This document shows positions 17,966 to 27,065 of a DNA stretch of 64,000 nucleotides, one piece after another (positions within the stretch are counted from its first letter, which is position 1; each line of letters begins with the position of its first letter). The notes under the pieces are model-generated. The model was not told the origin of the DNA, searched no databases, and saw nothing but the letters and a program-made list of their open reading frames with translations. Both the position numbers and the translations under genes were made by a program. Location of the stretch: the NCBI RefSeq assembly GCF_007827815.1, contig NZ_VITH01000014.1:62001-126000 (forward strand), in the 5' to 3' direction. Source of the DNA: Azospirillum brasilense (GTDB lineage Bacteria > Pseudomonadota > Alphaproteobacteria > Azospirillales > Azospirillaceae).

Positions 17966-19365
17966 GGCCAGACCCCTTCGCCGCTGGCCACGCGCAGGAT
18001 GATCAGCGCGCGCTCGGCCAGGGCCAGCGCCTCGTCCAGCCGCTGCCGGGAGAAGGCCCGCCACGCCGCCTCCAGCTCCGCCTGCCGGCTGGACACGGGA
18101 AGCCCGCGCGCCGGGCGGCGCAGCGCCATGGAGAAGGCCGGGTCGGCGGCCTCCACGGCGGAGACCGGGACGGCGGTGGCCGCCGCCCGCGCGGCGCGCA
18201 GCAGGTCGGCCGCCACCGGCTCGTGGGCGGCGGCGCCATAGAGGGCGGCCAAGCGCGCCTCCCCCTCGTGGATCAGCTGCCAGACCCGGTTCAGCGTCTT
18301 GACCCGGAAGGTCACCAGCTCGTCGAACAGCAGGTTCACCAGCTCGTAGCGGGCGCCGGACAGGGCGCGGTCGAACAGGAACAGGTCGTCCCCGGTCTCC
18401 GTCCGGTAGGGGTCGGGATAGCCGGCGGGGGCCGCCGCGTAGGCGTCGGGCCGCACCGGCAGCCGCTGGATGTCCGGGCGCACCAGCAGCGCCTGACCGG
18501 CCGGCGACAGCAGGAAGTCGATGAAGGCCCCGGCCCCCTCCGGGTTCGGCGCGCCGCGCAGCAGCGCCACGCTGGCGGGAAGGAACAGGCTGTCGGCGGG
18601 ATAGGCGAAGCGCAGGTCCTCCTCGTCCGACCCGGCGGTTTGCCCAAGGAAGTCGATGCTCAACCCGACGCCGAAGCGACCCTTGGCGACGCCGTCGACC
18701 ACGCCGTAGCTGCGCGCCGTCACCGTGGCAAGGTTGCCGGCGATCTCCAGCCACGTCGCCCAACCCCGCTCCCACCCCTGCATCTGCAGCACGGTCTCGA
18801 CCATCAGATGCATGGTGCCCGACCGCGACGGGGCGGTGATGCCGAGATGCCGGGCGTAGGCGGGGTGGCGCAGGTCCTCCCACCGCTTGGGCGCCGGCAG
18901 GCCGTGGCGGTCCAGATAGCGCTGGTTCCACAGCAGCCCGTAGCCCGACAGCGCGAAGCCGAGATAGGCGCCGTCCGGATCGTTGATCGGCTGGTTCCCG
19001 ACCGTCGGCGGCGCCCCTGTCGGACGCGGGGCGAGCGGCTGCAGACGCTTGGCCGCCTTCAGCACCTCGAAGGCGTCGGGGGCGGACGCCCAGAAGACGT
19101 CCACCCCATCGTCGCTCCGCTCCTGCAACTGGCTGATCGCGGCGGTGGTCTTGGTGTTGACGATGCGCAGGCGCCAGTCCGGATGCGTGGCCTCGAACGC
19201 CTCGCGCACCGGCTCGTAGAAGCCGGATGGGAAAGAGGTCAGCACCGTGACGGCGGTGCGGGTCTCCCGCCCGGCCGCGCTTTCCGGCGACAGGACGGGA
19301 AGCAGCAGAAGAGCGGCAAGGAGACGCTTGGCGAAGGCACGCAATCCGGTCATGGCGGGGGACAC
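17962..19365 (-). CDS. PgtC-like periplasmic binding protein, probable sensor subunit
   Basis: 467 residues with a signal peptide (RLLAALLLLPVLSPESAAG region) and a family-1 solute-binding fold. It is a clear paralogue of the transporter binding protein at 8943-10289 (shared FWASAPDAFEVLK, INDPDG/EG, APSRSGT, IDF blocks). Salmonella PgtC is a regulatory binding protein that works with PgtB and PgtA to induce phosphoglycerate transport; the gene order here is the same. GTG 19365 is chosen because GGAGG sits 10 nt upstream; ATG 19353 is possible but lacks a site. Its role is likely signalling rather than transport because no permease genes are adjacent. Confidence 0.85.
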   Translation of the reverse strand: MSPAMTGLRAFAKRLLAALLLLPVLSPESAAGRETRTAVTVLTSFPSGFYEPVREAFEATHPDWRLRIVNTKTTAAISQLQERSDDGVDVFWASAPDAFEVLKAAKRLQPLAPRPTGAPPTVGNQPINDPDGAYLGFALSGYGLLWNQRYLDRHGLPAPKRWEDLRHPAYARHLGITAPSRSGTMHLMVETVLQMQGWERGWATWLEIAGNLATVTARSYGVVDGVAKGRFGVGLSIDFLGQTAGSDEEDLRFAYPADSLFLPASVALLRGAPNPEGAGAFIDFLLSPAGQALLVRPDIQRLPVRPDAYAAAPAGYPDPYRTETGDDLFLFDRALSGARYELVNLLFDELVTFRVKTLNRVWQLIHEGEARLAALYGAAAHEPVAADLLRAARAAATAVPVSAVEAADPAFSMALRRPARGLPVSSRQAELEAAWRAFSRQRLDEALALAERALIILRVASGEGVWP

Positions 19366-19438
19366 TGTGCGGCGGCCTCCGTCCGTTTGTCCAACGGTTC
19401 CGTCACATCATCCCGTGCCGTGGGGCGGCCGGCCCGCC

Positions 19439-19482
19439 CTCACGCCGGCTCCCCTCACGCCGGCTCCCCTCACGCCGGCTCG
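19439..19482. repeat. 15-bp tandem repeat, three copies
   Basis: The unit CTCACGCCGGCTCCC occurs three times in tandem. The last copy contains the stop codon and last codons (Glu-Pro-Ala-stop) of the GGDEF-EAL gene, so the repeat re-creates the end of the gene twice downstream, as expected from slipped replication. Confidence 0.85.
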
Positions 19483-21854
19483 TAGAAGCGCGCCAGTTCG
19501 GAGGCCGGGACCGGGCGCCCGATCAGATAGCCCTGGAGCTGGTTGCAGGACTCGTTCTTCAGCAGGGTCCGCTGCTCCTCCGTCTCCACGCCCTCCGCCG
19601 TGACGGCGATGTCCAGGCTCTTGGCGAGCGCCAGGATGGTGCGGATGATCGACAGGGACTCGCGGTTCTCCGCCATCAGCTGGACGAAGGAGCGGTCGAT
19701 CTTCAGCTTGTCGAACGTGAATTTCTGCAGGTAGCTGAGGCTGGAATAGCCCGTGCCGAAATCGTCGAGCGCGATGCGGACCCCGGCGGTCTTCAGCGCG
19801 GTCAGCGCGGCCAGGGCGCGCTCGGTGTCGTCGATCATCACCCCCTCGGTCACCTCGATCTCCAGCCGGTGCGGCGCCATCCCCTCCTCCTCCAGGATGC
19901 CGAGGATGGTGGCCGGCAGGTCGGAATGGCGGAACTGGACCGGCGACAGGTTGACCGCCACCTTGACCGGATCGGGCCAGTTCCGGGCGTCCCGGCAGGC
20001 GGTGCGCAGAACGAACTCGCCGAGCTGCATGACCAGCCCGCTCTCCTCGGCGAGCGGCACGAACTCCGACGGCGGGATCATGCCGCGATCCGGGTGCTTC
20101 CAGCGCACCAGCGCCTCGAACCCCAGGACACTGTGGGTCCGGCAATCCTCCAGCGGCTGGTAATGGACGCTGAGCGCGCCGTCGCTCAGCGCTTGGCGCA
20201 GGTCGCGCTCCAGGCCGCGGCGGGCCTGCAGACGCTCGTCCATTTCCGCCTCGAAGAAGCGGAAGGTGTTCCGCCCCTCCGACTTGGCGCGGTAGAGGGC
20301 GGTGTCGGCGTGCTGGAGCAGCGCTTCCGCCCCGCCGCCGTCCTGGGGGAACAGGGCGATGCCGACGCTCGCCCCGACCACCATGCGCTGGCCGTCCAGC
20401 TCGGCGGGCAGGCCCAGCGTCTTGACCAGCCGGTCGGCCAGGGCCAAAGCCTCGCCCGGCTGGGCGATGCGGTGCAGCACGGCGAACTCGTCGCCGCTCA
20501 GCCGCGCCACCGTGTCGTGGCTGGGCACCGCCTCCAGCATGCGGCGCGCCATCTCCTGCAGCAGCCGGTCGCCCGCCGGGTGGCCCAGCAGGTCGTTCAC
20601 CGCCTTGAAGCGGTCGAGATCCAGATAGAGCACCGCCACCCCGGTGCGCGCCCGCCCCGCGCTGGTCAGCGCGCCGTTCAGCCGGTCGAGGAACAGGGAG
20701 CGGTTGGGCAGGCCGGTCAGCAGGTCATGGTTGGCCATGTGGCGGATGCGCTCCTCCGCCCGCTTGCGCTCGCGGATGTCGCGGACGGCGACAACGCGGG
20801 CGGGACGGCCCTCGTGCGTGATGTCCTGCCCGTGCGCCTCGACCATCACCAGCGTGCCGTCGTCGTGCAGCAGGTCCAGTTCCACCCGCTCGGAGGTCGG
20901 GTGGGTCAGCTTGCGCTCGATGTCGGAGCGGCGGTTCTGCACCACGAAGCGCAGCATGGACCGGCCGATGAAATCCGCCTGCGGCTTGCCCAGCAGCTCC
21001 GCCATGGCACGGTTGACGTCGAGGACCACCCCGTCGCGGTGGATCACGATGCCTTCCGTCGTGGCGTCGGCGAGCTGGCGGAACCGTTCCTCGCTGGCGC
21101 GCAGACGGGCCGCCTCGTGCGCCGTGCGCGCGGCCAGCCGCTGGTCCACGATGGCCCCGGCGAGGCCCAGAGCCATCACCACCGTGGCCGTGACCGCAAT
21201 GGCGACCGCCAGCAGGCCCGGTTCCATGATCTGGTCGGACAGGTCGTGCAGCGGGTCGGGGAACAGCGTGACGCCGGCCATGCCGGTGAAATGCAGCCCG
21301 CAGATGCCCAGCGCCAGCAGGACGGCGCCGGCCGCCAGTCCCTTCAGCGACCCGATGCGCAGGGCGGCGGTGAAGCCCGCCCCGGCGAGCAGGACGCCCA
21401 GCCCCAGCGACACCGCGACGTAGGCCGGGTCGTAATGCAGGTTGGCCGGCACCTGGAGCGCCGCCATGCCGGTGAAATGCATGGCGGTCGCCGCCGCCCC
21501 GGCGATGGCGCCGCCCAGCGGGGCGGCCAGCCGCCCGCCGCCGATGGCGTGGCGGATGCCCACCGCGGCGCCGCCGATGGCGATCAGGCTCGACAGGACG
21601 GTCAGCCCGACGTCGTAGCCCATGGGCAGGCTTGTCCGGAAGGCCAGCATGGCGATGAAATGGGTCGCCCAGACGCCGCCGCCGGTCGCGGTCGCCGCCC
21701 CGGCCAGCCAGCCCCGGCGCGCCCGCCCCACCGCCGCCGCGGCGCGGCGGGCGAGGTTCAGGGACACCCAGGCGCCGAATCCACAGACCGCCCCCGCCAG
21801 CAGCACAAGCCACAGATCGTGCTGCTGGGTTATGCAGGCATACACACGCATCAT
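19470..21854 (-). CDS. MHYT-PAS-GGDEF-EAL cyclic-di-GMP protein
   Basis: 794 residues. Residues 1-230 form the seven-helix MHYT sensor with three repeats of the motif (THFIAM, MHFTGM, LHFTGM), thought to bind a metal and sense O2, CO or NO. A PAS domain (about 255-365) follows, then GGDEF (about 375-540) with RLSGDEF at the active site (first Gly replaced by Ser) and EAL (about 545-790) with FEALVRW and DDFGTGYSSL. The EAL motifs look intact, so phosphodiesterase activity is likely; cyclase activity is less certain. It makes or degrades c-di-GMP at the inner membrane, linking a gas or redox cue to motility or biofilm. ATG 21851 is an equally possible start. Confidence 0.92.
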   Translation of the reverse strand: MMRVYACITQQHDLWLVLLAGAVCGFGAWVSLNLARRAAAAVGRARRGWLAGAATATGGGVWATHFIAMLAFRTSLPMGYDVGLTVLSSLIAIGGAAVGIRHAIGGGRLAAPLGGAIAGAAATAMHFTGMAALQVPANLHYDPAYVAVSLGLGVLLAGAGFTAALRIGSLKGLAAGAVLLALGICGLHFTGMAGVTLFPDPLHDLSDQIMEPGLLAVAIAVTATVVMALGLAGAIVDQRLAARTAHEAARLRASEERFRQLADATTEGIVIHRDGVVLDVNRAMAELLGKPQADFIGRSMLRFVVQNRRSDIERKLTHPTSERVELDLLHDDGTLVMVEAHGQDITHEGRPARVVAVRDIRERKRAEERIRHMANHDLLTGLPNRSLFLDRLNGALTSAGRARTGVAVLYLDLDRFKAVNDLLGHPAGDRLLQEMARRMLEAVPSHDTVARLSGDEFAVLHRIAQPGEALALADRLVKTLGLPAELDGQRMVVGASVGIALFPQDGGGAEALLQHADTALYRAKSEGRNTFRFFEAEMDERLQARRGLERDLRQALSDGALSVHYQPLEDCRTHSVLGFEALVRWKHPDRGMIPPSEFVPLAEESGLVMQLGEFVLRTACRDARNWPDPVKVAVNLSPVQFRHSDLPATILGILEEEGMAPHRLEIEVTEGVMIDDTERALAALTALKTAGVRIALDDFGTGYSSLSYLQKFTFDKLKIDRSFVQLMAENRESLSIIRTILALAKSLDIAVTAEGVETEEQRTLLKNESCNQLQGYLIGRPVPASELARFYEPA

Positions 21855-21982
21855 CCGGCGTTCATCCCGTTCCGGCGGCTCGGTGCCGCTTGATCCGAAT
21901 TACCTTATTCTTTTGGTACGTTAATAATCCTTTTTCGGATCCGCCCGGAACGCGGAATCATCATGTGTAAGTTGCACGGACG

Positions 21983-22876
21983 CTACAGGCGGTAGCGCAG
22001 CGCGTCGACCAGCGCGGCCAGGGCCGGCGGGATCTGCCGGCGGCTGGGGTAGTAGAGGTAATAGCCGGGAAACGGGGTGCACCAGTCGTCCAGCACGCGG
22101 ACCAGCCGCCCGGCGGCGACATGCTCCGCCACCTCGTCCTCGAAGATGTAGGCCAGCCCCCGCCCGTCCAGCACGGCGGCCATGATGACGTCCATATCGT
22201 TGGACACCAGCGATCCCGACACCCGGACGTTCACCGGATGGCCGTCCTCCTCGAACTCCCAGACATAGACGGCGCCGGAGGTGGTGAAGCGGTAGTTGAT
22301 GCAGTCGTGCGCGGCCAGATCCTGCGGGGCACAGGGCACCGGATGCTTCGCGAAGTAGGCGGGCGCGCCGACGATGGCCGCCCGGATGTCGGGGCCGATG
22401 CGCACCGCGATCATGTCCTTCTCGACCTGCTCGCCCAGCCGGACCCCGGCGTCGAAGCGGCTGGCCACAATGTCGGTCAGGCTGCTGTCGATGGACAGCT
22501 CCACCTGCACCTCCGGATAGTCGGCCAGGAAGCGCGACAGCACGGGCCACAGCACCCGGACGGCGGCGTGCTTGCCGGTGGTGAGGCGCAGCGTGCCGGC
22601 GGGCTTCTCGCGCAGCTCCCCGACCGCGGCCAGCCCGGCGGCGATGTCGTCCAGCGCCGGCCGCAGCGTGCGGAGCAGGCGCTGCCCGGCCTCCGTCGTG
22701 GACACGCTGCGGGTCGTGCGGGCCAGCAGGCGCAGGCCCAGCCGGTCCTCCAGCGCCTTCATGGCGTGGCTGAGCGCGGATTGGGACATGCCCAGCCGGG
22801 CCGCCGCCCGCGTGAAGCTCCCCTCCTCCGCCACGACGGCGAAGGCCGCCAGATCGCCGAGGTCGTTCCGGTTCAT
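21983..22876 (-). CDS. LysR-family transcriptional regulator
   Basis: 297 residues with an N-terminal winged HTH (FTRAAARLGMSQSALSHAMKALE, about 20-43) and a C-terminal periplasmic-binding-type effector domain typical of the large LysR subgroup without an extra tail. It is divergent from the two molybdenum hydroxylase genes with a 278-bp shared upstream region, so it probably regulates them and itself. Effector unknown. Confidence 0.9.
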   Translation of the reverse strand: MNRNDLGDLAAFAVVAEEGSFTRAAARLGMSQSALSHAMKALEDRLGLRLLARTTRSVSTTEAGQRLLRTLRPALDDIAAGLAAVGELREKPAGTLRLTTGKHAAVRVLWPVLSRFLADYPEVQVELSIDSSLTDIVASRFDAGVRLGEQVEKDMIAVRIGPDIRAAIVGAPAYFAKHPVPCAPQDLAAHDCINYRFTTSGAVYVWEFEEDGHPVNVRVSGSLVSNDMDVIMAAVLDGRGLAYIFEDEVAEHVAAGRLVRVLDDWCTPFPGYYLYYPSRRQIPPALAALVDALRYRL

Positions 22877-23154
22877 TCATGCACCAAATTCATAAGCTCA
22901 AGCGGATTGTACCGGCTATTCGGCTCGCAGCGAAGCGGTTAGGATGATCGTGGTCACGTTTGCGGGCCGAACGAACGGATCGGTCGGGCGCTTCCGCAAA
23001 AGCCCGACTCCCACGCTGGGCTGTTCGCCGCACCCGCCGGACGGGATCATACTGCACACGGTCTTTCCGACGCTGGGATTCACGCAAAGGAATGCCCGCC
23101 GAAGGCCCGCACCATAATACCCGACAGGCAGAGTCGAGAGACAGGGATCATCCG

Positions 23155-23613
23155 ATGATTCGTTTGAACATCAACGGGCAGGACCGGGACGTCGACGTGC
23201 CCGGCGACATGCCGCTTCTGTGGGTCCTGCGGGACGAATTGAACCTGACCGGCACCAAGTTCGGCTGCGGCATCGCCCAGTGCGGCGCCTGCACCGTCCA
23301 CATGGACGGCACGCCGATCCGCGCCTGCCAGACCCCGGCGGAATCCGCCGCCGGCACCAAGATCACCACGATCGAGGGCGTGTCCGGCAAAGCCGCCGAG
23401 GCCGTCCAGGCCGCTTGGCAGAAGCTGGACGTGGTGCAGTGCGGCTATTGCCAGTCCGGCCAGATCATGAGCGCCGTGGCGCTGCTGACCGACAACCGCA
23501 ACCCCACCGACGACGACATCGACGCGGCGATGGACGGCAACGTCTGCCGCTGTGCCACCTACCCGCGCATCCGCGCGGCCATCAAGGACGCCGCCAAGGC
23601 GATGGGGGCCTGA
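23155..23613 (+). CDS. Molybdenum hydroxylase small subunit, two [2Fe-2S] clusters (IorA-like)
   Basis: 152 residues. The N-terminal plant-type ferredoxin domain has the cluster ligands in GCGIAQCGACTVH and a fourth Cys in ACQTP; the C-terminal four-helix domain carries CGYCQSGQ and NVCRCATYPRI for the second cluster. It shuttles electrons from the molybdenum cofactor subunit encoded 3 bp downstream. Resembles isoquinoline 1-oxidoreductase alpha subunit and other two-subunit aldehyde or N-heterocycle dehydrogenases. ATG 23155 follows ACAGGGA. Confidence 0.93.
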   Translation: MIRLNINGQDRDVDVPGDMPLLWVLRDELNLTGTKFGCGIAQCGACTVHMDGTPIRACQTPAESAAGTKITTIEGVSGKAAEAVQAAWQKLDVVQCGYCQSGQIMSAVALLTDNRNPTDDDIDAAMDGNVCRCATYPRIRAAIKDAAKAMGA

Positions 23614-23616
23614 GCC

Positions 23617-25818
23617 ATGCTGAACCAGCTCATCAAGCAGGCGGCGGCGGACGTCGCCGCCCCCTCGCGCCGCGGCTTCCTCAAGGGGGCCGGCGGCGCC
23701 CTGGTTCTCGGCGCCATGCTGCCCCGGACGGGGTTCGCCAGCGAGGCCGCCGCCCCCAAGGTGGTCGGCCCGGCGGACCCGCGCCCGCAGGCCTTCATCC
23801 GCATCGCCGCCGACGACACGGTCACCGTGCTGGTCAAGCATCTGGACAAGGGCCAGGGCATCATGACCGGCCTGACCACCATCGTCGCGGAGGAGCTTGA
23901 CGCCGACTGGGCGCAGATGCGCGGCGCCTTCGCCCCGGCGGACGGCGCGCTCTACGCCAACCACTTCTTCGGCATCCAGGGCACCGGCGGCTCCACCGCC
24001 GTCGCCAACAGCTGGGACGAGCTGCGCATGGCCGGCGCCGCCGCCCGCGCCATGCTGGTCGCCACCGCCGCGGCGCGCTGGTCGGTTCCGGCCTCCTCCG
24101 TCACGGTGGAGAAGGGCGTCGTCCGCCACGCCGCCTCGAACCGCAGCGCCCGCTTCGGCGAGTTGGCGGAGGACGCGGCGAAGCTGCCCGTCCCGCAGAA
24201 CGTCGCGCTGAAGGACGCCAAGGACTACACGCTGATCGGCAACCCGTCGCTGCACCGGCTGGACCATGTGTCCAAGACCGACGGCACGGCGATCTTCGCC
24301 ATGGACATCCGCCGCCCCGGCCAGGTGACGGCGGTGATGGCCCGCTCCCCCCGCTTCGGCGGCACGGTGAAGTCGGTGGACGCCGCCGCGGCGAAGCAGG
24401 TGCCGGGCGTGCTGGAGGTGCTGACCGTGCCGAGGGGCGTCGCCGTCGTCGCCAAGAACACCTGGGCCGCCATGAAGGGCCGCGAGGCGCTGACGGTGGA
24501 GTGGGACGACGCCAAGGCGGAGATGCGCGGCACCGACGAGATGCTCGCCGACTACCGCAAGCTGGCCGACCAGCCGGGCAACGTGGCCACCGACACCGGC
24601 GACGCCGCGAAGGCGCTGGCCGGCGCCGCCAAGGTGGTGGAGGCGGAGTTCGTCTTCCCGTACCTCGCCCACGCCCCGATGGAGCCGCTGAACGCGACCG
24701 TCGAGCTGACCCCGGACGGCGGCTGCACCATCTGGGCCGGCTCGCAGTTCCAGGGGGTCGAGCAGAAGGTCGTTGCCGCCATGCTGGGCTGCAAGCCGGA
24801 GCAGGTGGTCATCAACACCGTCTGGGCGGGCGGCAGCTTCGGCCGCCGCGCCACGACCGACGCCGACTACATCGCCGAGGCGGTGTCCATCGCCAAGGCC
24901 TATGGCAAGGCGCCGGTCCATCTGGTGTGGACGCGCGAGGACGACATCCACGGCGGCCGCTACCGCCCGCTGTTCCTGCACAAGGTGAAGGCCGGCCTCG
25001 ACGCCTCCGGCAAGCTGGTGGCGTGGCGGCAGAAGATCGTCGGGCAGAGCTTCATGGAGGGCACCCCGTTCGAAGCCGTCATGGTCAAGAACGGCGTGGA
25101 CGCGACCTCGGTCGAGGGGTCCTCGGACATGGCCTACGCCGTGCCGAACCTGTACGTCGATCTGCAGTCGCCGGCGTCCCCGGTCACCACCCTGTGGTGG
25201 CGCTCGGTCGGCCACACCCACACCGCCTACGCCAAGGAGGTGATGATCGACGAGCTGGCGGCGGCGGCGGGCAAGGACCCGGTGGCCTTCCGGCTGGAGA
25301 TGCTGAAGGACCACCCGCGCCTGCTGGGCGTGCTGAAGCTGGCGGCCGAGAAGGCCGGCTGGGGCCAGCCGCTGCCCAAGGGCAAGGGCCGCGGCATCGC
25401 CGTGCATGAGAGCTTCAGCAGCTTCGTCGCCCACGTCGCCGAGGTCTCGGTGGACGACAAGGGCCGCATCACCATCGACCGCGTGGTCTGCGCGGTGGAT
25501 TGCGGGCAGGTCGTGAATCCCAACATCGTCGAGGCGCAGATCTCCGGCGGCACCGGCTGGGCCATCGGCCACGCGCTGCGCGACGAGATCACGCTGACCG
25601 GCGGGCTGGTGGACCAGAGCAACTTCGACACCTACCAGCCGCTCCGCAATTCGGAGATGCCGCCGGTCGAGGTGCACATCCTCCCCTCCTCCGCCCGTCC
25701 GACCGGCGTTGGCGAGCCCGGCGTGCCGACCGCCGCCCCGGCGGTCGCCAACGCGGTCTTCGCCGCCACCGGCAAGCGCCTGCACCACCTGCCCTTCACC
25801 CGCTCGGGCATGGTGTAA
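23617..25818 (+). CDS. Molybdopterin-binding aldehyde/N-heterocycle dehydrogenase large subunit (IorB-like), Tat-exported
   Basis: 733 residues. The N-terminus has a twin-arginine signal (RRGFLKGAGGALVLGA), so the holoenzyme is probably exported folded with its iron-sulfur partner. The xanthine-oxidase-type cofactor-binding domains follow (GGSFGRRA; GTGGSTAV), and the base-catalyst Glu lies in GVGEPG near the C-terminus. No FAD subunit is encoded, so electrons likely go to a cytochrome or quinone. The IorB subgroup hydroxylates N-heterocycles or oxidises aldehydes; the substrate is not deducible. It forms an operon with the small subunit and ends at a clear terminator. Confidence 0.92.
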   Translation: MLNQLIKQAAADVAAPSRRGFLKGAGGALVLGAMLPRTGFASEAAAPKVVGPADPRPQAFIRIAADDTVTVLVKHLDKGQGIMTGLTTIVAEELDADWAQMRGAFAPADGALYANHFFGIQGTGGSTAVANSWDELRMAGAAARAMLVATAAARWSVPASSVTVEKGVVRHAASNRSARFGELAEDAAKLPVPQNVALKDAKDYTLIGNPSLHRLDHVSKTDGTAIFAMDIRRPGQVTAVMARSPRFGGTVKSVDAAAAKQVPGVLEVLTVPRGVAVVAKNTWAAMKGREALTVEWDDAKAEMRGTDEMLADYRKLADQPGNVATDTGDAAKALAGAAKVVEAEFVFPYLAHAPMEPLNATVELTPDGGCTIWAGSQFQGVEQKVVAAMLGCKPEQVVINTVWAGGSFGRRATTDADYIAEAVSIAKAYGKAPVHLVWTREDDIHGGRYRPLFLHKVKAGLDASGKLVAWRQKIVGQSFMEGTPFEAVMVKNGVDATSVEGSSDMAYAVPNLYVDLQSPASPVTTLWWRSVGHTHTAYAKEVMIDELAAAAGKDPVAFRLEMLKDHPRLLGVLKLAAEKAGWGQPLPKGKGRGIAVHESFSSFVAHVAEVSVDDKGRITIDRVVCAVDCGQVVNPNIVEAQISGGTGWAIGHALRDEITLTGGLVDQSNFDTYQPLRNSEMPPVEVHILPSSARPTGVGEPGVPTAAPAVANAVFAATGKRLHHLPFTRSGMV

Positions 25819-25837
25819 GCGCCGTCACTCCGGAAAG

Positions 25838-25877
25838 AAGCCCCTCTTCCCATCCAGGGAGAGGGGCTTTCTTTTTT
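25838..25877 (+). terminator. Rho-independent terminator after the molybdenum hydroxylase operon
   Basis: AGCCCCTCT pairs with AGAGGGGCT and is followed by TTTCTTTTTT; it begins 20 bp after the large-subunit stop. Confidence 0.9.
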
Positions 25878-25937
25878 CGGCTGTTCGCATGCCGCGGTTG
25901 ATCCGACCCTCCGCGAAGCAGAGCCCCGGCTGCGACC

Positions 25938-26321
25938 TTATGTGGGGTTCGGAGTCATGGGCGCGCCGATCCGCAGCAGATTGCCGTCCGGATCGATGTG
26001 GGCAAACTCGCGCAGGCCATAGGGCGTGTCGGCAAGGGCGGTCAGACGACCATCAACTTCGGCGGCTTGCCACGCCGCATACAACGCGTCGGCGTCGTTG
26101 ACGTAGAGATAGCAGGCCGCCGTTGAGCGTGCCGGTTCCAGGTCGGGAACCCGCGCCACGTGAAGGCTCACGTCGCCCCAGGCAAGAAAGCCGTAAATGG
26201 GGTCCTCATCCGAATCATTGTAGGTGGACGCCTCGAAGCCAAGACGCCGGTAATGGGCGAGCGCTGCGCGCACGTCGCGGACCGGCAAAATCGGTGTTAC
26301 CCGTTCGAACTGAACAGCCAT
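25938..26321 (-). CDS. VOC-family protein (glyoxalase/bleomycin-resistance fold)
   Basis: 127 residues with the paired beta-alpha-beta-beta-beta modules of the vicinal oxygen chelate fold (ILPVRDVRAALAHYRRLGFEA, then FAHIDPDGNLLRIG with the C-terminal metal-binding Glu position replaced). Resembles bleomycin-resistance-type binding proteins, which sequester a ligand rather than catalyse. ATG 26321 follows AAGGGATGAG. It is a monocistronic gene between a terminator and the Lrp-type regulator. The ligand is unknown. Confidence 0.8.
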   Translation of the reverse strand: MAVQFERVTPILPVRDVRAALAHYRRLGFEASTYNDSDEDPIYGFLAWGDVSLHVARVPDLEPARSTAACYLYVNDADALYAAWQAAEVDGRLTALADTPYGLREFAHIDPDGNLLRIGAPMTPNPT

Positions 26322-26490
26322 CGTGCTCTCATCCCTTGTCTCCAACCGCAACGCACGATGCAGGAGAGGCGCGGCGAAGCACAAGCCTGAGGGGGCCGAC
26401 CTCGACGGGGCTTGGAAACGGACGAACGCGCCGTGCGGTGTGTTCGCACCCTTTTTGCTTTCCAAACACGAAAGGCGAACAGCCCTTTTC

Positions 26491-26919
26491 TCACCGCTCG
26501 AACTTCGTCGCCATGATGATCGACGAGGTCGTCCGCTCAATGCCGTCGATGGCGCCGATGCGGTCGATCAGCGCGTCCATCTCCTCCATCGTTCCGGTCC
26601 GCACCACGGCGATCAGGTCGTGCGCGCCGCTGATGGCGTGGAGCGCCCGCACCTCCGGAATCCGCTTCAGCGCCTGGACCACGGCGGCGGTCAGCTTGGG
26701 CGACAGGTTGAGGGAGACGTGGGCGCGGATCATCCGGCGCGCCGTCTCGTCCGACAGCCGCACCGTGTAGCCGGCGATCACCCCGCGCTCCTCCAGCCGC
26801 TGGATGCGGCTCTGCACCGTGCTGCGCGACACGCGCAGGCGGCGGGCCAGCGCGGCGGTGGGCTCCCGTGCGTTGTCCTGAAGCGCGTCGAGAAGCCGCT
26901 GATCCAGCTCGTCCATCAT
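26491..26919 (-). CDS. Lrp/AsnC-family transcriptional regulator
   Basis: 142 residues. The N-terminal HTH (PTAALARRLRVSRSTVQSRIQRLEERG) is followed by a RAM ligand-binding domain (DLIAVVRTGTMEEMDALIDRIG). Start at ATG 26919 (second Met at 26916), preceded by GGAAAGG. It is divergent from the saccharopine-dehydrogenase-like gene across 146 bp, the usual arrangement for an Lrp-type activator of amino-acid catabolism, so lysine or a relative is the likely effector. Confidence 0.9.
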   Translation of the reverse strand: MMDELDQRLLDALQDNAREPTAALARRLRVSRSTVQSRIQRLEERGVIAGYTVRLSDETARRMIRAHVSLNLSPKLTAAVVQALKRIPEVRALHAISGAHDLIAVVRTGTMEEMDALIDRIGAIDGIERTTSSIIMATKFER

Positions 26920-27065
26920 ATCGCCGGCCTTTCCGTCAATCCGCCGAGCATAGTCGGGCGTTTCGGCACCCTGCAGCCTGCACATCGACAGGCCGTCCGG
27001 TCAAGATTGCGTCATAACGCCGCGAACCAGAAAGCGGCAAACCAGACAGCAGGGGGTACGGGACG

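Noticed and set aside
17966..18931. N-terminal extension of the sensor kinase frame
   Set aside because: Overlaps the PgtC-like gene; the GTGA junction at 17965 and the following transmembrane helix mark the real start.
23080..25788. 902-codon open frame on the minus strand
   Set aside because: Shadow of the molybdenum hydroxylase genes; composition dominated by Arg, Gly, His and Val.
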